Source: Ruminococcaceae bacterium UBA737 (GTDB lineage Bacteria > Bacillota > Clostridia > Oscillospirales > Acutalibacteraceae). Taken from it: a stretch of DNA of 5,161 nucleotides. The translations under genes and the position numbers were made by a program. The stretch is taken from contig DBKZ01000031.1 in assembly GCA_002297415.1 (NCBI GenBank), positions 1 to 5,161 on the forward strand, given 5' to 3'. Under the pieces are notes generated by a model that did no database searches, was not told where the DNA came from, and was given only the letters and a program-made list of their open reading frames with translations. Below, piece by piece: positions 1 to 5,161 of the stretch (position 1 is its first letter; every line of letters begins with the position of its first letter).

Positions 1-149
1 TGCAAAATTTTCATTTGATAGGGATTCATTTCTCTAAAATCCGAATTATCCAATATTTTAAAACATTTATCGGCAAAGCAATCAGCTTTTTTGTCCGCCT
101 CATACCAATAATACTGCTTTAATTCTTCACGCAATAAGTCATAGTTCAT
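1..149 (-). CDS. Unrecognised protein, N-terminal 49 residues only (gene runs off left edge)
   Basis: An open frame reads from ATG at 149-147 to the window edge without a stop, giving 49 complete codons plus two bases. The start is supported by the strong Shine-Dalgarno AAGGAAG seven bases upstream (157-163) and by a good promoter before that. An ATG five bases further upstream (154-152) is followed at once by CTA TGA, so it is not the start. The peptide begins MNYDLLREEL, has an aromatic patch at residues 13-16 (YYWY), and is otherwise charged and probably helical (for example EADKKAD at 17-23). It has no signal peptide and no membrane segment, so a cytosolic protein is likely. I do not recognise the family from this fragment. 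It is divergent from the AraC-type regulator gene at 293 and shares its promoter region, so it is the most likely regulatory target. This reading is firm as a gene and open as to function. Confidence 0.72.
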   Translation of the reverse strand, partial: MNYDLLREELKQYYWYEADKKADCFADKCFKILDNSDFREMNPYQMKIL

Positions 150-156
150 AGCATTA

Positions 157-163
157 CTTCCTT
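157..163 (-). promoter_or_regulatory. Shine-Dalgarno site of the left-hand partial gene
   Basis: Read on the minus strand this is AAGGAAG, seven bases before the ATG at 149-147. It fixes the start of the left-hand gene and lies within a few bases of the predicted transcription start, so the leader would be very short (about 16 nt). Confidence 0.7.
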
Positions 164-171
164 TCACCGTA

Positions 172-200
172 ATTATATTTGCTTTTATTATGCATTGCAA
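172..200 (-). promoter_or_regulatory. Sigma-A-type promoter for the left-hand gene
   Basis: On the minus strand TTGCAA (200-195; four of six matches to TTGACA) is followed after 17 bases by a perfect TATAAT (177-172). The expected transcription start is near 165, just before the Shine-Dalgarno site. The -35 box sits in the palindrome ATTGCAAT (194-201) and touches the first copy of the direct repeat at 199-208, so a repressor or activator bound there could control it. The call is made by eye from spacing and consensus only. Confidence 0.55.
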
Positions 201-226
201 TGGAAAATAAATATAAAATGGAAAAT
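199..226. repeat. Direct repeat AATGGAAAAT x2 in divergent promoter region, candidate AraC-family operator
   Basis: AATGGAAAAT occurs exactly at 199-208 and again at 217-226, 18 bases start to start. The pair lies between the -35 boxes of the two divergent promoters. A third exact copy at 292-301 covers the regulator's own start codon. AraC-family proteins commonly bind tandem half-sites spaced by about two helical turns, so the pair could be the operator for the adjacent regulator. The region is very A-rich, so chance repetition is a real alternative. Confidence 0.35.
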
Positions 227-242
227 TTGAAAATAAAAATGC

Positions 243-270
243 TTGAAAACCGTTGTTAAACTGGTATAAT
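243..270 (+). promoter_or_regulatory. Sigma-A-type promoter with extended -10 for the AraC-family gene
   Basis: TTGAAA at 243-248, a 16-base spacer, then TATAAT at 265-270 preceded by TG at 262-263, which gives an extended -10. The expected transcription start is near 277, only about 16 bases before the ATG. The Shine-Dalgarno site would therefore lie at the very 5' end of the message, mirroring the arrangement on the other strand. Confidence 0.65.
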
Positions 271-276
271 ATTCTT

Positions 277-281
277 AAGGA
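277..281 (+). promoter_or_regulatory. Shine-Dalgarno site of the AraC-family gene
   Basis: AAGGA lies 11 bases before the ATG at 293. The spacing is slightly long but usable, and no other in-frame start has a better site. It overlaps the predicted transcription start. Confidence 0.5.
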
Positions 282-292
282 CGGTAAATATA

Positions 293-1066
293 ATGGAAAA
301 TTTTGAAATTAAGAAAATATACTCGCTGCATATTTATGCCGCGGAAAAGCAAAGATGGAGTGCAAACTCTCCGAGACAGGGCTGCTATTTTTCTTATCAA
401 ATCAGCGGAAAATATAAACACATATTTAAAAATAAGGAATTGACTGCCTCTGCGGGAACAGTCCTTTTCATTAACAATAAAGATTCTTACAGTGTAATTG
501 AAAAAGAAAAAGGAAAGGCAATTTGCGCTGTAATAGAAATTGAAAATGCTCCCGAATCGTTTTCTTTTGATACCGGAAATGATAAATCCTTCACCAAGCT
601 TTTTAATTCCTTGCTGCTGTATTCGGATGTTTTGGTTAAAAGCAACTATTATATTGCAATAGGAATACTTTATGAATTGTTTGGAAAGGTATTAAAGGAA
701 AAAGAAAAGAGAAATATTTCATGTTTATCAAATTTGATTGTTGAAAAGACATACGGTTATATTAGAAAAAATTTCGCAAATCCTGAGCTTAATATGAAAG
801 AGCTTTCTGCCCTAACGGATACTGAAATCCATAAGCTTAACAATATGTTTAAAGAAAAATACGGCATTCCCTGCTGGCAATATGTAATGTCAGTGCGATT
901 TGATACGGCTTGCAATCTTTTAAAGGCTACCGATTATTCGGTGAGCGATATTGCGCAAATGTGCGGTTTTTCAGATCCTTACTATTTTAGTAAGGCCTTT
1001 AAAAAAGCTATAGGAAAAACTCCGCTGGAATTTCGAAAAAACAAAATAAAAGTTATAAAGGACTGA
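293..1066 (+). CDS. AraC-family transcriptional regulator (cupin-like sensor domain plus two HTH motifs)
   Basis: This is a 257-residue DNA-binding regulator, a usual length for the family. Residues about 10-110 look like the beta-rich AraC_binding/cupin sensor domain, with the typical strand-turn pattern around YQISGKYKHIF (35-45) and GTVLFINNKDSY (55-66). A helical linker follows at about 110-145. The C-terminal AraC/XylS DNA-binding domain spans about 147-250. Its first helix-turn-helix lies near 167-190 (NMKELSALTDTEIHKLNNMF). The second carries the family signature SVSDIAQMCGFSDPYYFSKA (216-235) followed by FKKAIGKTPLEFR (236-248). The ligand is unknown; regulators of this architecture often sense sugars or small metabolites. 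The gene has its own promoter at 243-270. It is divergent from the left-hand gene (143 bp apart) and convergent with the hydrolase operon, whose last stop codon is 3 nt away. The likely role is control of the left-hand gene and itself. Control of the hydrolase operon is possible, but its promoter is outside the window. Confidence 0.95.
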   Translation: MENFEIKKIYSLHIYAAEKQRWSANSPRQGCYFSYQISGKYKHIFKNKELTASAGTVLFINNKDSYSVIEKEKGKAICAVIEIENAPESFSFDTGNDKSFTKLFNSLLLYSDVLVKSNYYIAIGILYELFGKVLKEKEKRNISCLSNLIVEKTYGYIRKNFANPELNMKELSALTDTEIHKLNNMFKEKYGIPCWQYVMSVRFDTACNLLKATDYSVSDIAQMCGFSDPYYFSKAFKKAIGKTPLEFRKNKIKVIKD

Positions 1067-1069
1067 AAA

Positions 1070-2158
1070 TCAGCTAAGAATATTTTGAATTATCCAAGTT
1101 AGACAGTTTCTTTTTTCCATGAATGTTTCAAAGCCTAAAATATGAGTGCCGAAATAAGCGGTTATTTTATTCTTTCTGTCAATAAAATAATGCGCTCCCG
1201 CAGCACCGCCCCAGCCGAAATCGGTACGCGGATATTCTTTAACGGAACAGCGCTGTCCGTAGCCGTAACCGTAATTATCCTTTACCCAATATGAAGGCAT
1301 TTCGCGCTGTTTTAAAGTAAGCTGATTTGTAAAAAGCAGGGAAGCGGTTTCGGCTTTTAATAATTTATCGGTTCTTATTGCCTCTAAGAATTTTGTATAT
1401 TCGTCTACAGTAGAAACACAGCCCGCACCTCCGCTTTCATATTCGGTTCCTAATCTGTATGGATTTTCGTTAAATTCTTCGGCAGACTCGGTTTCAGTAT
1501 TATATTTATACTGTGTGCAAAGCGATTTCTTTTTTATTTCAGCATAAGAAAAAGAAGAATTTGCCATTTCAAGCTTATCAAAAATATTTTCCTTTACAAA
1601 GTCCGAAAATCTTTGATTTGATATCTTTTCCGTAACCGCCGCCAAAACATCGTGGCAAAGGCTGTATTCCCACCTATATCCCGCCTCAAATAAAAGCGGC
1701 TCTTTTGCAAGATATTTCATAACATCCAAGGTTCTGCATTTTCCGTCGGTTTCTTTTTTGCAAAGCTGAATTGAGGGAGAATTGAGATCGTAGGAAAAGC
1801 CTGCGGACATGGTGAATAGATGCATGATTTTTATTTTATTTTTCGCTTTTTTAATTCCGTTTTCCGTTTTAACGGTCATTTCGGAAAATTCTGGCAGGAA
1901 TTTGCAAAGCTCGTCATCAGGGCTTAAAAGTCCTCTTTCAACAAGCATTAAAGCGGCAGTACAGGTTATAAGCTTTGAGCAGGAATAGATATTATAAATT
2001 TCGTTTCCTGTAGGCTTTAAACTCTTGCTTTTGTCCGTGAAGCCGTCTATTTTGCGGTAAACACATTCCCCGTTTTTCATAACCTTGCAGTCATAAAAAG
2101 GAATTCCTGATTTTAAAAATTCATCAAGCTTTTTGTCAAGCACTGTAAAATCATACAT
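1070..2158 (-). CDS. Serine beta-lactamase-like hydrolase (PF00144 fold; family VIII esterase type)
   Basis: This is a 362-residue serine hydrolase of the penicillin-binding-protein/class C beta-lactamase fold. The SxxK motif is S59-C-S-K62, giving nucleophile Ser59 and base Lys62. The second motif is Y165-S-L in WEYSLCHD, where Tyr165 is the general base and the Asn of the classical YxN is absent. The third motif is W316-G-G rather than KTG, followed by AAGAHYFID. Between them, SGGAGCVSTVDEY (242-254) is also typical. A WGG box and lack of the third Asn point to an esterase or small-peptide hydrolase rather than a true beta-lactamase. There is no signal peptide or membrane segment, so it should be cytosolic. 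Twelve cysteines fit a reducing cytoplasm. An in-frame ATG at 2203 would overlap the upstream gene by 41 bases and has no clear ribosome site. The ATG at 2158 has GGAGGAG 12 bases upstream, lies 4 bases after the M20 stop codon, and was chosen. It is the last gene of the operon. The substrate is unknown. Confidence 0.88.
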   Translation of the reverse strand: MYDFTVLDKKLDEFLKSGIPFYDCKVMKNGECVYRKIDGFTDKSKSLKPTGNEIYNIYSCSKLITCTAALMLVERGLLSPDDELCKFLPEFSEMTVKTENGIKKAKNKIKIMHLFTMSAGFSYDLNSPSIQLCKKETDGKCRTLDVMKYLAKEPLLFEAGYRWEYSLCHDVLAAVTEKISNQRFSDFVKENIFDKLEMANSSFSYAEIKKKSLCTQYKYNTETESAEEFNENPYRLGTEYESGGAGCVSTVDEYTKFLEAIRTDKLLKAETASLLFTNQLTLKQREMPSYWVKDNYGYGYGQRCSVKEYPRTDFGWGGAAGAHYFIDRKNKITAYFGTHILGFETFMEKRNCLTWIIQNILS

Positions 2159-2162
2159 ATTT

Positions 2163-3521
2163 TTAATTCTCTCCTCCGCAAATTGAAATAATTGCCCTTG
2201 CAATCATTTTTGCTGCCGCAAGTAGGGTGTTAATACTGTAGCATTCATTGTTCCCGTGAGCCTCTTCGCTCCCGTCGCCGTAAAGAACTCCGCCGAAAGC
2301 AACATAATTGTCTTTAATATGAGCATATGTGGCACCGTCGGCAGCATAAGGTGCGTCATCTCTTCCGGTAAACTCTTTATAAACTCTGCAAAGTTCTTTA
2401 ACAATATAGCTATCTTCGCTGACATAGTGAGGTTCCGATATGTTCGAAATTTTTGCAGGAACGGTAAAGTCTTTCATTATCTGCTCGGAGATTTTCAGCG
2501 AGCTTTCCTTTGCATTGACGCGGCAGTTTGCCGAAAATGAAGCATTACCGGATTTATAATCAAAAGCCAGCAATGATAAAACCGCCTTATCTTTGTTTAA
2601 GCCGAAATTTTCCGCAAAAAATATTCCGTGCGGAAAAAGCTTTGAAATTTTTCCGAATATGCTGTCCTCGCCGTCAAGAAAAGAAAGCACCTTTAAAAGC
2701 GCCGTAAGCGGATTTATGCCCCAGTGCGGATGTGCTGAATGGGTGCTTTTGCCAAAAACGGTAAGCTTAATACAATCTGACATTTTTTCTGTTTTATATG
2801 TGACATCTTTAATCGCAGATATTTTAGATTCGATTTCTTCGACCTTATAGTTTTTGATTTCGGCAGCCGCCGTTTCCGGGATTACATTTAAAAACGCTCC
2901 GCCCGCAGTTACGGATTTAATATTTTCAGACTCATATTTAACCTCGCCGCAAATATCAAATTTTCCTGTTTCCGAATAACCTACGGGAAAACAGCAATCT
3001 GGCGCAAAGCCGTATTCCGGCAGGGAATTAGTTTTAATATAATCCTTAAAATCGTTCATGCCGTTTTCTTCGTCAGAGCCGAAAAACAGTTTAACTCTGT
3101 TTTTAAGCTTAACTCCGCATTCCTTTAAGGCATAGAGCGCATAAAGCGAGGCTATTGTCGGTCCCTTATTATCGAGCGCTCCTCTGCCGAAAATGAGATT
3201 GTCTTTCTCAACCGCATCAAATGGGTTGGTATCCCATTTTTCTTTATTTACGCATACAACATCGGTATGGCATAAAATTCCGAGCTTATCTTCGCCGTTT
3301 CCGAATGAAGTGCATATAATTTTATTTTCGAAGTTTTCGGTTTCAAAGCCCTTTTCTTCGACTTTTTTGCCGATAAAGCTTAAAGCCTTAAAAACATTTT
3401 TTCCGTAAGGCATTGAGCTTTCGGGATCGGATTTAAGACTCGGAATGTTTATAAAATCCTTTAAAGTCTTAATCATTTCGTCTCTTTTTGAATCAATAAA
3501 AGCATCAATATTTTTAAACAT
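2163..3521 (-). CDS. M20 family metallopeptidase, PepV/Sapep-like dipeptidase
   Basis: This 452-residue di-metal (zinc or manganese) amidohydrolase is close to the usual 460-470 of PepV-type dipeptidases. All expected metal and catalytic residues are visible: H85-T-D87 (metal His and the Asp that orients it), the bridging D117 in GRGALDNKG, catalytic E151 and metal E152 in GSDEENG, D175 in FAPD, and the last metal ligand H422 in SEEAHGNNE. The inserted lid domain (about 190-370) carries the transition-state His as H264 in STHSAHPHWG, and R334 in NCRVN matches the substrate-binding Arg of PepV. The usual Gly-rich GGGTYA stretch is instead ADGATYA (394-400), a modest change near the active site. 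By family it would hydrolyse dipeptides or other N-acyl or amide compounds in the cytosol; there is no signal peptide. The ATG at 3521 is preceded by AAAGG (3532-3536). The gene starts 19 nt after the alpha/beta-hydrolase stop and ends 4 nt before the next gene, so it sits in the middle of an operon. Confidence 0.93.
   Translation of the reverse strand: MFKNIDAFIDSKRDEMIKTLKDFINIPSLKSDPESSMPYGKNVFKALSFIGKKVEEKGFETENFENKIICTSFGNGEDKLGILCHTDVVCVNKEKWDTNPFDAVEKDNLIFGRGALDNKGPTIASLYALYALKECGVKLKNRVKLFFGSDEENGMNDFKDYIKTNSLPEYGFAPDCCFPVGYSETGKFDICGEVKYESENIKSVTAGGAFLNVIPETAAAEIKNYKVEEIESKISAIKDVTYKTEKMSDCIKLTVFGKSTHSAHPHWGINPLTALLKVLSFLDGEDSIFGKISKLFPHGIFFAENFGLNKDKAVLSLLAFDYKSGNASFSANCRVNAKESSLKISEQIMKDFTVPAKISNISEPHYVSEDSYIVKELCRVYKEFTGRDDAPYAADGATYAHIKDNYVAFGGVLYGDGSEEAHGNNECYSINTLLAAAKMIARAIISICGGEN
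2171..2177 (-). promoter_or_regulatory. Shine-Dalgarno site inside the end of the M20 gene, decides the start of the serine hydrolase
   Basis: On the minus strand this is GGAGGAG, encoded by the Gly-Gly-Glu codons just before the M20 stop. It lies 12 bases before ATG 2158 and so supports that start over the in-frame ATG at 2203. The arrangement suggests coupled translation of the two genes. Confidence 0.7.
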
Positions 3522-3540
3522 TTTTCTGCCGCCTTTTCTT

Positions 3541-4344
3541 TTAAAATTCTATATATTTAAGCCAGTTAAGCAAAAGTTCGTTCCACTCTGCGACATGCGC
3601 TTTGATTTTGTCGTTAGGGTCATCGTTTGCAAGGCCTATTCCGTGCCAGCCTTCGGGGAAAATATGAAGCTCGGAAAGAATATTTTTCTCTTTGAGCGCT
3701 TTAAAATAGTCAATGCTGTTAAAAGCATGAACCTCGCTGTCAGAAAAAGAATGCCATATAAATGCAGGCGGTGTTTTATCGGTTATAAGATTTGCAGGTG
3801 TTAGCCTCTTTGCTAAATTGCTTTTTTGCCCCGATAAAAAGTTTTCTGCAGTGTCTTTATGATAATATTCTCCGTTTAGGTATATAACAGGATAGCATAA
3901 AATCTGAGCGTTCGGAATAAAATTCTCTTTGCTTATTTCATCATTGCAGCCTGCCGGTATGTCTTCAAAATAGGTCGAAGTAAGTGCCGCAAGGTGTCCG
4001 CCTGCCGATGTTCCCATTATTGCGATTTTCGATTTGTTGATTTTAAGCTCTTTTGAATGAAATCTAATAAACTGTATAGCTCTTCTCGAATCAAGCAGCG
4101 GATAGGGAAATCCGAACGGCTTTACTCGGTAATCGGCAACAAAGGCGGTAATTCCGTTTTCGGCTAAAAACTCGGCATATTTTTCTCCGGAATGCGGAGT
4201 TCTCATCATATAGGCTCCGCCCGCTAAGACCAGCACTGCACAATCCGACTTTTTTATTTCGGGGAAATATCCCTTAATCTGAATGCTTTTGCCGTTTTCA
4301 CCGAGCGTTTTGCCGCTCCATAAATCATACTCTTTAATTTTCAA
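3541..4344 (-). CDS. Alpha/beta-hydrolase, BD-FAE/acetylxylan-esterase-like carboxylesterase (TTG start)
   Basis: This is a 267-residue serine esterase of the hormone-sensitive-lipase/BD-FAE-like group, often annotated as esterase or 'xylanase B-like' hydrolase. The oxyanion-hole loop is A41-G-G-A-Y (the family more often shows PGGGY or HGGG). The nucleophile elbow is G111-T-S113-A-G-G-H. The acid is probably D202 in FSDSEVH and the base H234 in EGWHGIGLAN, so the Ser113-Asp202-His234 triad is complete. The ADYR (70-73) and YPLLDSRRAI (81-90) blocks are also typical. There is no signal peptide, so it acts in the cytosol on imported small esters rather than on polymers. The start is TTG at 4344-4342, with AGGCGG seven bases upstream (4352-4357). 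The first in-frame ATG (codon 46) would remove the oxyanion loop, and TGA at 4359-4357 blocks the frame upstream. The preceding GRE gene ends at that same TGA, 12 nt earlier and in the same frame. The true substrate is not shown by the sequence. Confidence 0.9.
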   Translation of the reverse strand: MKIKEYDLWSGKTLGENGKSIQIKGYFPEIKKSDCAVLVLAGGAYMMRTPHSGEKYAEFLAENGITAFVADYRVKPFGFPYPLLDSRRAIQFIRFHSKELKINKSKIAIMGTSAGGHLAALTSTYFEDIPAGCNDEISKENFIPNAQILCYPVIYLNGEYYHKDTAENFLSGQKSNLAKRLTPANLITDKTPPAFIWHSFSDSEVHAFNSIDYFKALKEKNILSELHIFPEGWHGIGLANDDPNDKIKAHVAEWNELLLNWLKYIEF

Positions 4345-4351
4345 AATAAAA

Positions 4352-4357
4352 CCGCCT
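4352..4357 (-). promoter_or_regulatory. Shine-Dalgarno site of the TTG-started esterase, overlapping the upstream stop codon
   Basis: On the minus strand the sequence is TGAGGCGG, in which AGGCGG sits seven bases before TTG 4344. The TGA within it ends the glycyl radical enzyme. This site is the main reason for choosing the TTG start, and it implies translational coupling. Confidence 0.6.
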
Positions 4358-5161
4358 CATTTTTCAACAGTCCTTCTGATAATATCATTCTGAAGATCTG
4401 TATCAAATCTTGTAAAGTAACCCGAATATCCCGTAACCCTTACAACAAGGTTTGAATATTTTTCAGGGTGCTTCTGAGCCTCTTTAAGCTCTTCCTGGGA
4501 AAGGTAGTTGATTTGCAGCTGCATGCCGCCGTTTTTAAGAAATGTATGATAAATTTCCGAAAGCTTTGTGATTTTCTCATCGGTGCTTATCATGCTTTTG
4601 TCGAGCTTGATATTTGAAACTATGCAGCCGCAGAATTTTTTATAATCAAGCTTCGAAATAGAATTAAGCAGTGCAGTAAGTCCGTTTTTGTCCTTGCCCT
4701 CGCTTTGGGTTATTCCCATGGTAAAGGCGTCGCCCGAACGCCTTCCGTCGGGAGTTGCTTTCGTAAGTTTTCCGAAAATTATATTCGGATGTGTGGCTCC
4801 CACAAATGAGCCTGTTACCAATGTATTGATATCATCGCTTTTAATTTCGTTTCTTATTTCATAAATTGAGTCAACGATTTTTTCTGCAATGCTGTCGGCA
4901 TAATCATCGTCGTTTCCGAAAAATCTTCCTTTTTTAAGAATTATGCTTCTTTCGTTTTCGTAGCCTTTATAGTCGCTTTTTAAAATTTTTAAAAGCTTTT
5001 CTAAGGTGAAAATCTTTTCATCAAATACAAATTGCTTTATAACAGAAAGCGAATCCGCAGCATTAGAAATGCTGTTGAATGACATGGTAAGCCCGTAATA
5101 TTTTGAGCCCTTATCCGTTATCGGTCTGCCGCTTTCTATACAGGAGACGCTTAAGGCAGAG
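4357..5161 (-). CDS. Glycyl radical enzyme, C-terminal 267 residues (PFL/dehydratase superfamily; 5' end off right edge)
   Basis: The frame is open from the right edge to TGA at 4359-4357. The ATG at 5085 is internal, because conserved family sequence continues upstream of it. Numbering the 267 visible residues from 1: NAADSL at 33-38, GNDDDY at 82-87, ATPDGR at 135-140, GLTALLNSISKLDY at 160-173, and NGGMQLQINYLS at 210-221 all belong to the glycyl radical domain. The radical motif is R241-V-T-G244-Y-S-G-Y-F249, with Gly244 (codon 4431-4429) as the radical site. It is followed by the LQNDIIRRT tail typical of the diol-dehydratase-like and HypD/CutC-like branches. A full enzyme would have about 750-850 residues; the catalytic Cys region lies outside. 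These are cytosolic, oxygen-sensitive enzymes activated by a radical-SAM partner, and none is visible here. The subtype (pyruvate formate-lyase, polyol, choline, hydroxyproline or other) cannot be read. It is the first visible gene of the operon, followed by three hydrolases. Confidence 0.93.
   Translation of the reverse strand, partial: SALSVSCIESGRPITDKGSKYYGLTMSFNSISNAADSLSVIKQFVFDEKIFTLEKLLKILKSDYKGYENERSIILKKGRFFGNDDDYADSIAEKIVDSIYEIRNEIKSDDINTLVTGSFVGATHPNIIFGKLTKATPDGRRSGDAFTMGITQSEGKDKNGLTALLNSISKLDYKKFCGCIVSNIKLDKSMISTDEKITKLSEIYHTFLKNGGMQLQINYLSQEELKEAQKHPEKYSNLVVRVTGYSGYFTRFDTDLQNDIIRRTVEK

Noticed and set aside
1063..1073. Intrinsic terminator between the convergent genes
   Set aside because: The stem is only 4 bp and AT-rich, and no continuous T-run follows it on either strand.
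2159..2203. Longer start (ATG 2203) for the serine hydrolase
   Set aside because: It would overlap the M20 gene by 41 bases and lacks a good ribosome site. The extra 15 residues come from the M20 coding end in another frame, and ATG 2158 has GGAGGAG upstream.
3445..3804. Plus-strand open frame of 119 codons
   Set aside because: It is antisense to the M20/esterase junction, has no promoter or Shine-Dalgarno site, and its protein composition looks like a shadow. Shorter frames at 2256-2540, 2593-2850 and 3193-3408 (plus) and 2204-2425 (minus) were dropped for the same reason.
4357..4359. TGA at the end of the GRE as a selenocysteine or readthrough codon giving a GRE-esterase fusion
   Set aside because: The GRE tail ends at the normal family length after the radical motif, a Shine-Dalgarno site and start follow at once, and TGA is also the stop of two other genes here. 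No SECIS-like hairpin was seen.
5140..5142. Cys in the SCIE sequence as the catalytic thiyl cysteine (Cys-x-Glu) of the glycyl radical enzyme
   Set aside because: It lies only 237 residues before the radical Gly, while known dehydratase-type GREs have about 330 between the two. The flanking sequence, leading into NAADSL, matches the later conserved block instead. The true catalytic Cys is off the right edge.
1..5161. tRNA, rRNA, CRISPR array, insertion sequence or attachment site
   Set aside because: No regularly spaced long repeats, inverted-repeat ends, transposase motifs or cloverleaf-like stretches were found. Nearly all the sequence is accounted for by coding regions.

Overview
The window is an AT-rich, densely coded stretch from what looks like a strictly anaerobic Firmicute of the Clostridia type. 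This placement is an inference. It rests on the AT-rich codon use, the purine-rich Shine-Dalgarno sites, the cysteine-rich cytosolic proteins, and an oxygen-sensitive glycyl radical enzyme. The genetic code is standard bacterial: TGA ends at least three of the genes and TTG starts one.

Layout, left to right: (a) 1-149, minus strand, the first 49 codons of an unrecognised gene running off the left edge; (b) 150-292, a 143-bp divergent intergenic region with one good promoter on each strand and a directly repeated 10-mer between them; (c) 293-1066, plus strand, an AraC-family regulator; (d) 1070-5161, minus strand, four tightly packed genes. In transcription order these are the C-terminal part of a glycyl radical enzyme (GRE, pyruvate formate-lyase/dehydratase superfamily, 5' end off the right edge), a BD-FAE-like alpha/beta-hydrolase with a TTG start, an M20/PepV-like metallopeptidase, and a cytosolic serine beta-lactamase-like hydrolase. 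Gaps between them are 12, 19 and 4 nt. The operon collides head-on with the AraC gene, with only 3 nt between the two stop codons and no convincing intrinsic terminator.

How it may work together (inference): the regulator most likely controls the divergent left-hand gene and itself through the shared intergenic region. The four-gene unit reads as a small cytosolic catabolic module. Two esterase-type serine hydrolases and a metallopeptidase could strip ester or amide groups from an imported conjugate, and the GRE could do radical C-C, C-N or C-O chemistry on the released core. No transporter and no GRE-activating radical-SAM enzyme lies in the window. The GRE subtype cannot be set, because its catalytic-cysteine region is outside. 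No RNA genes, mobile elements, CRISPR arrays or origins were seen, and no gene-free stretch exceeds 143 bp.
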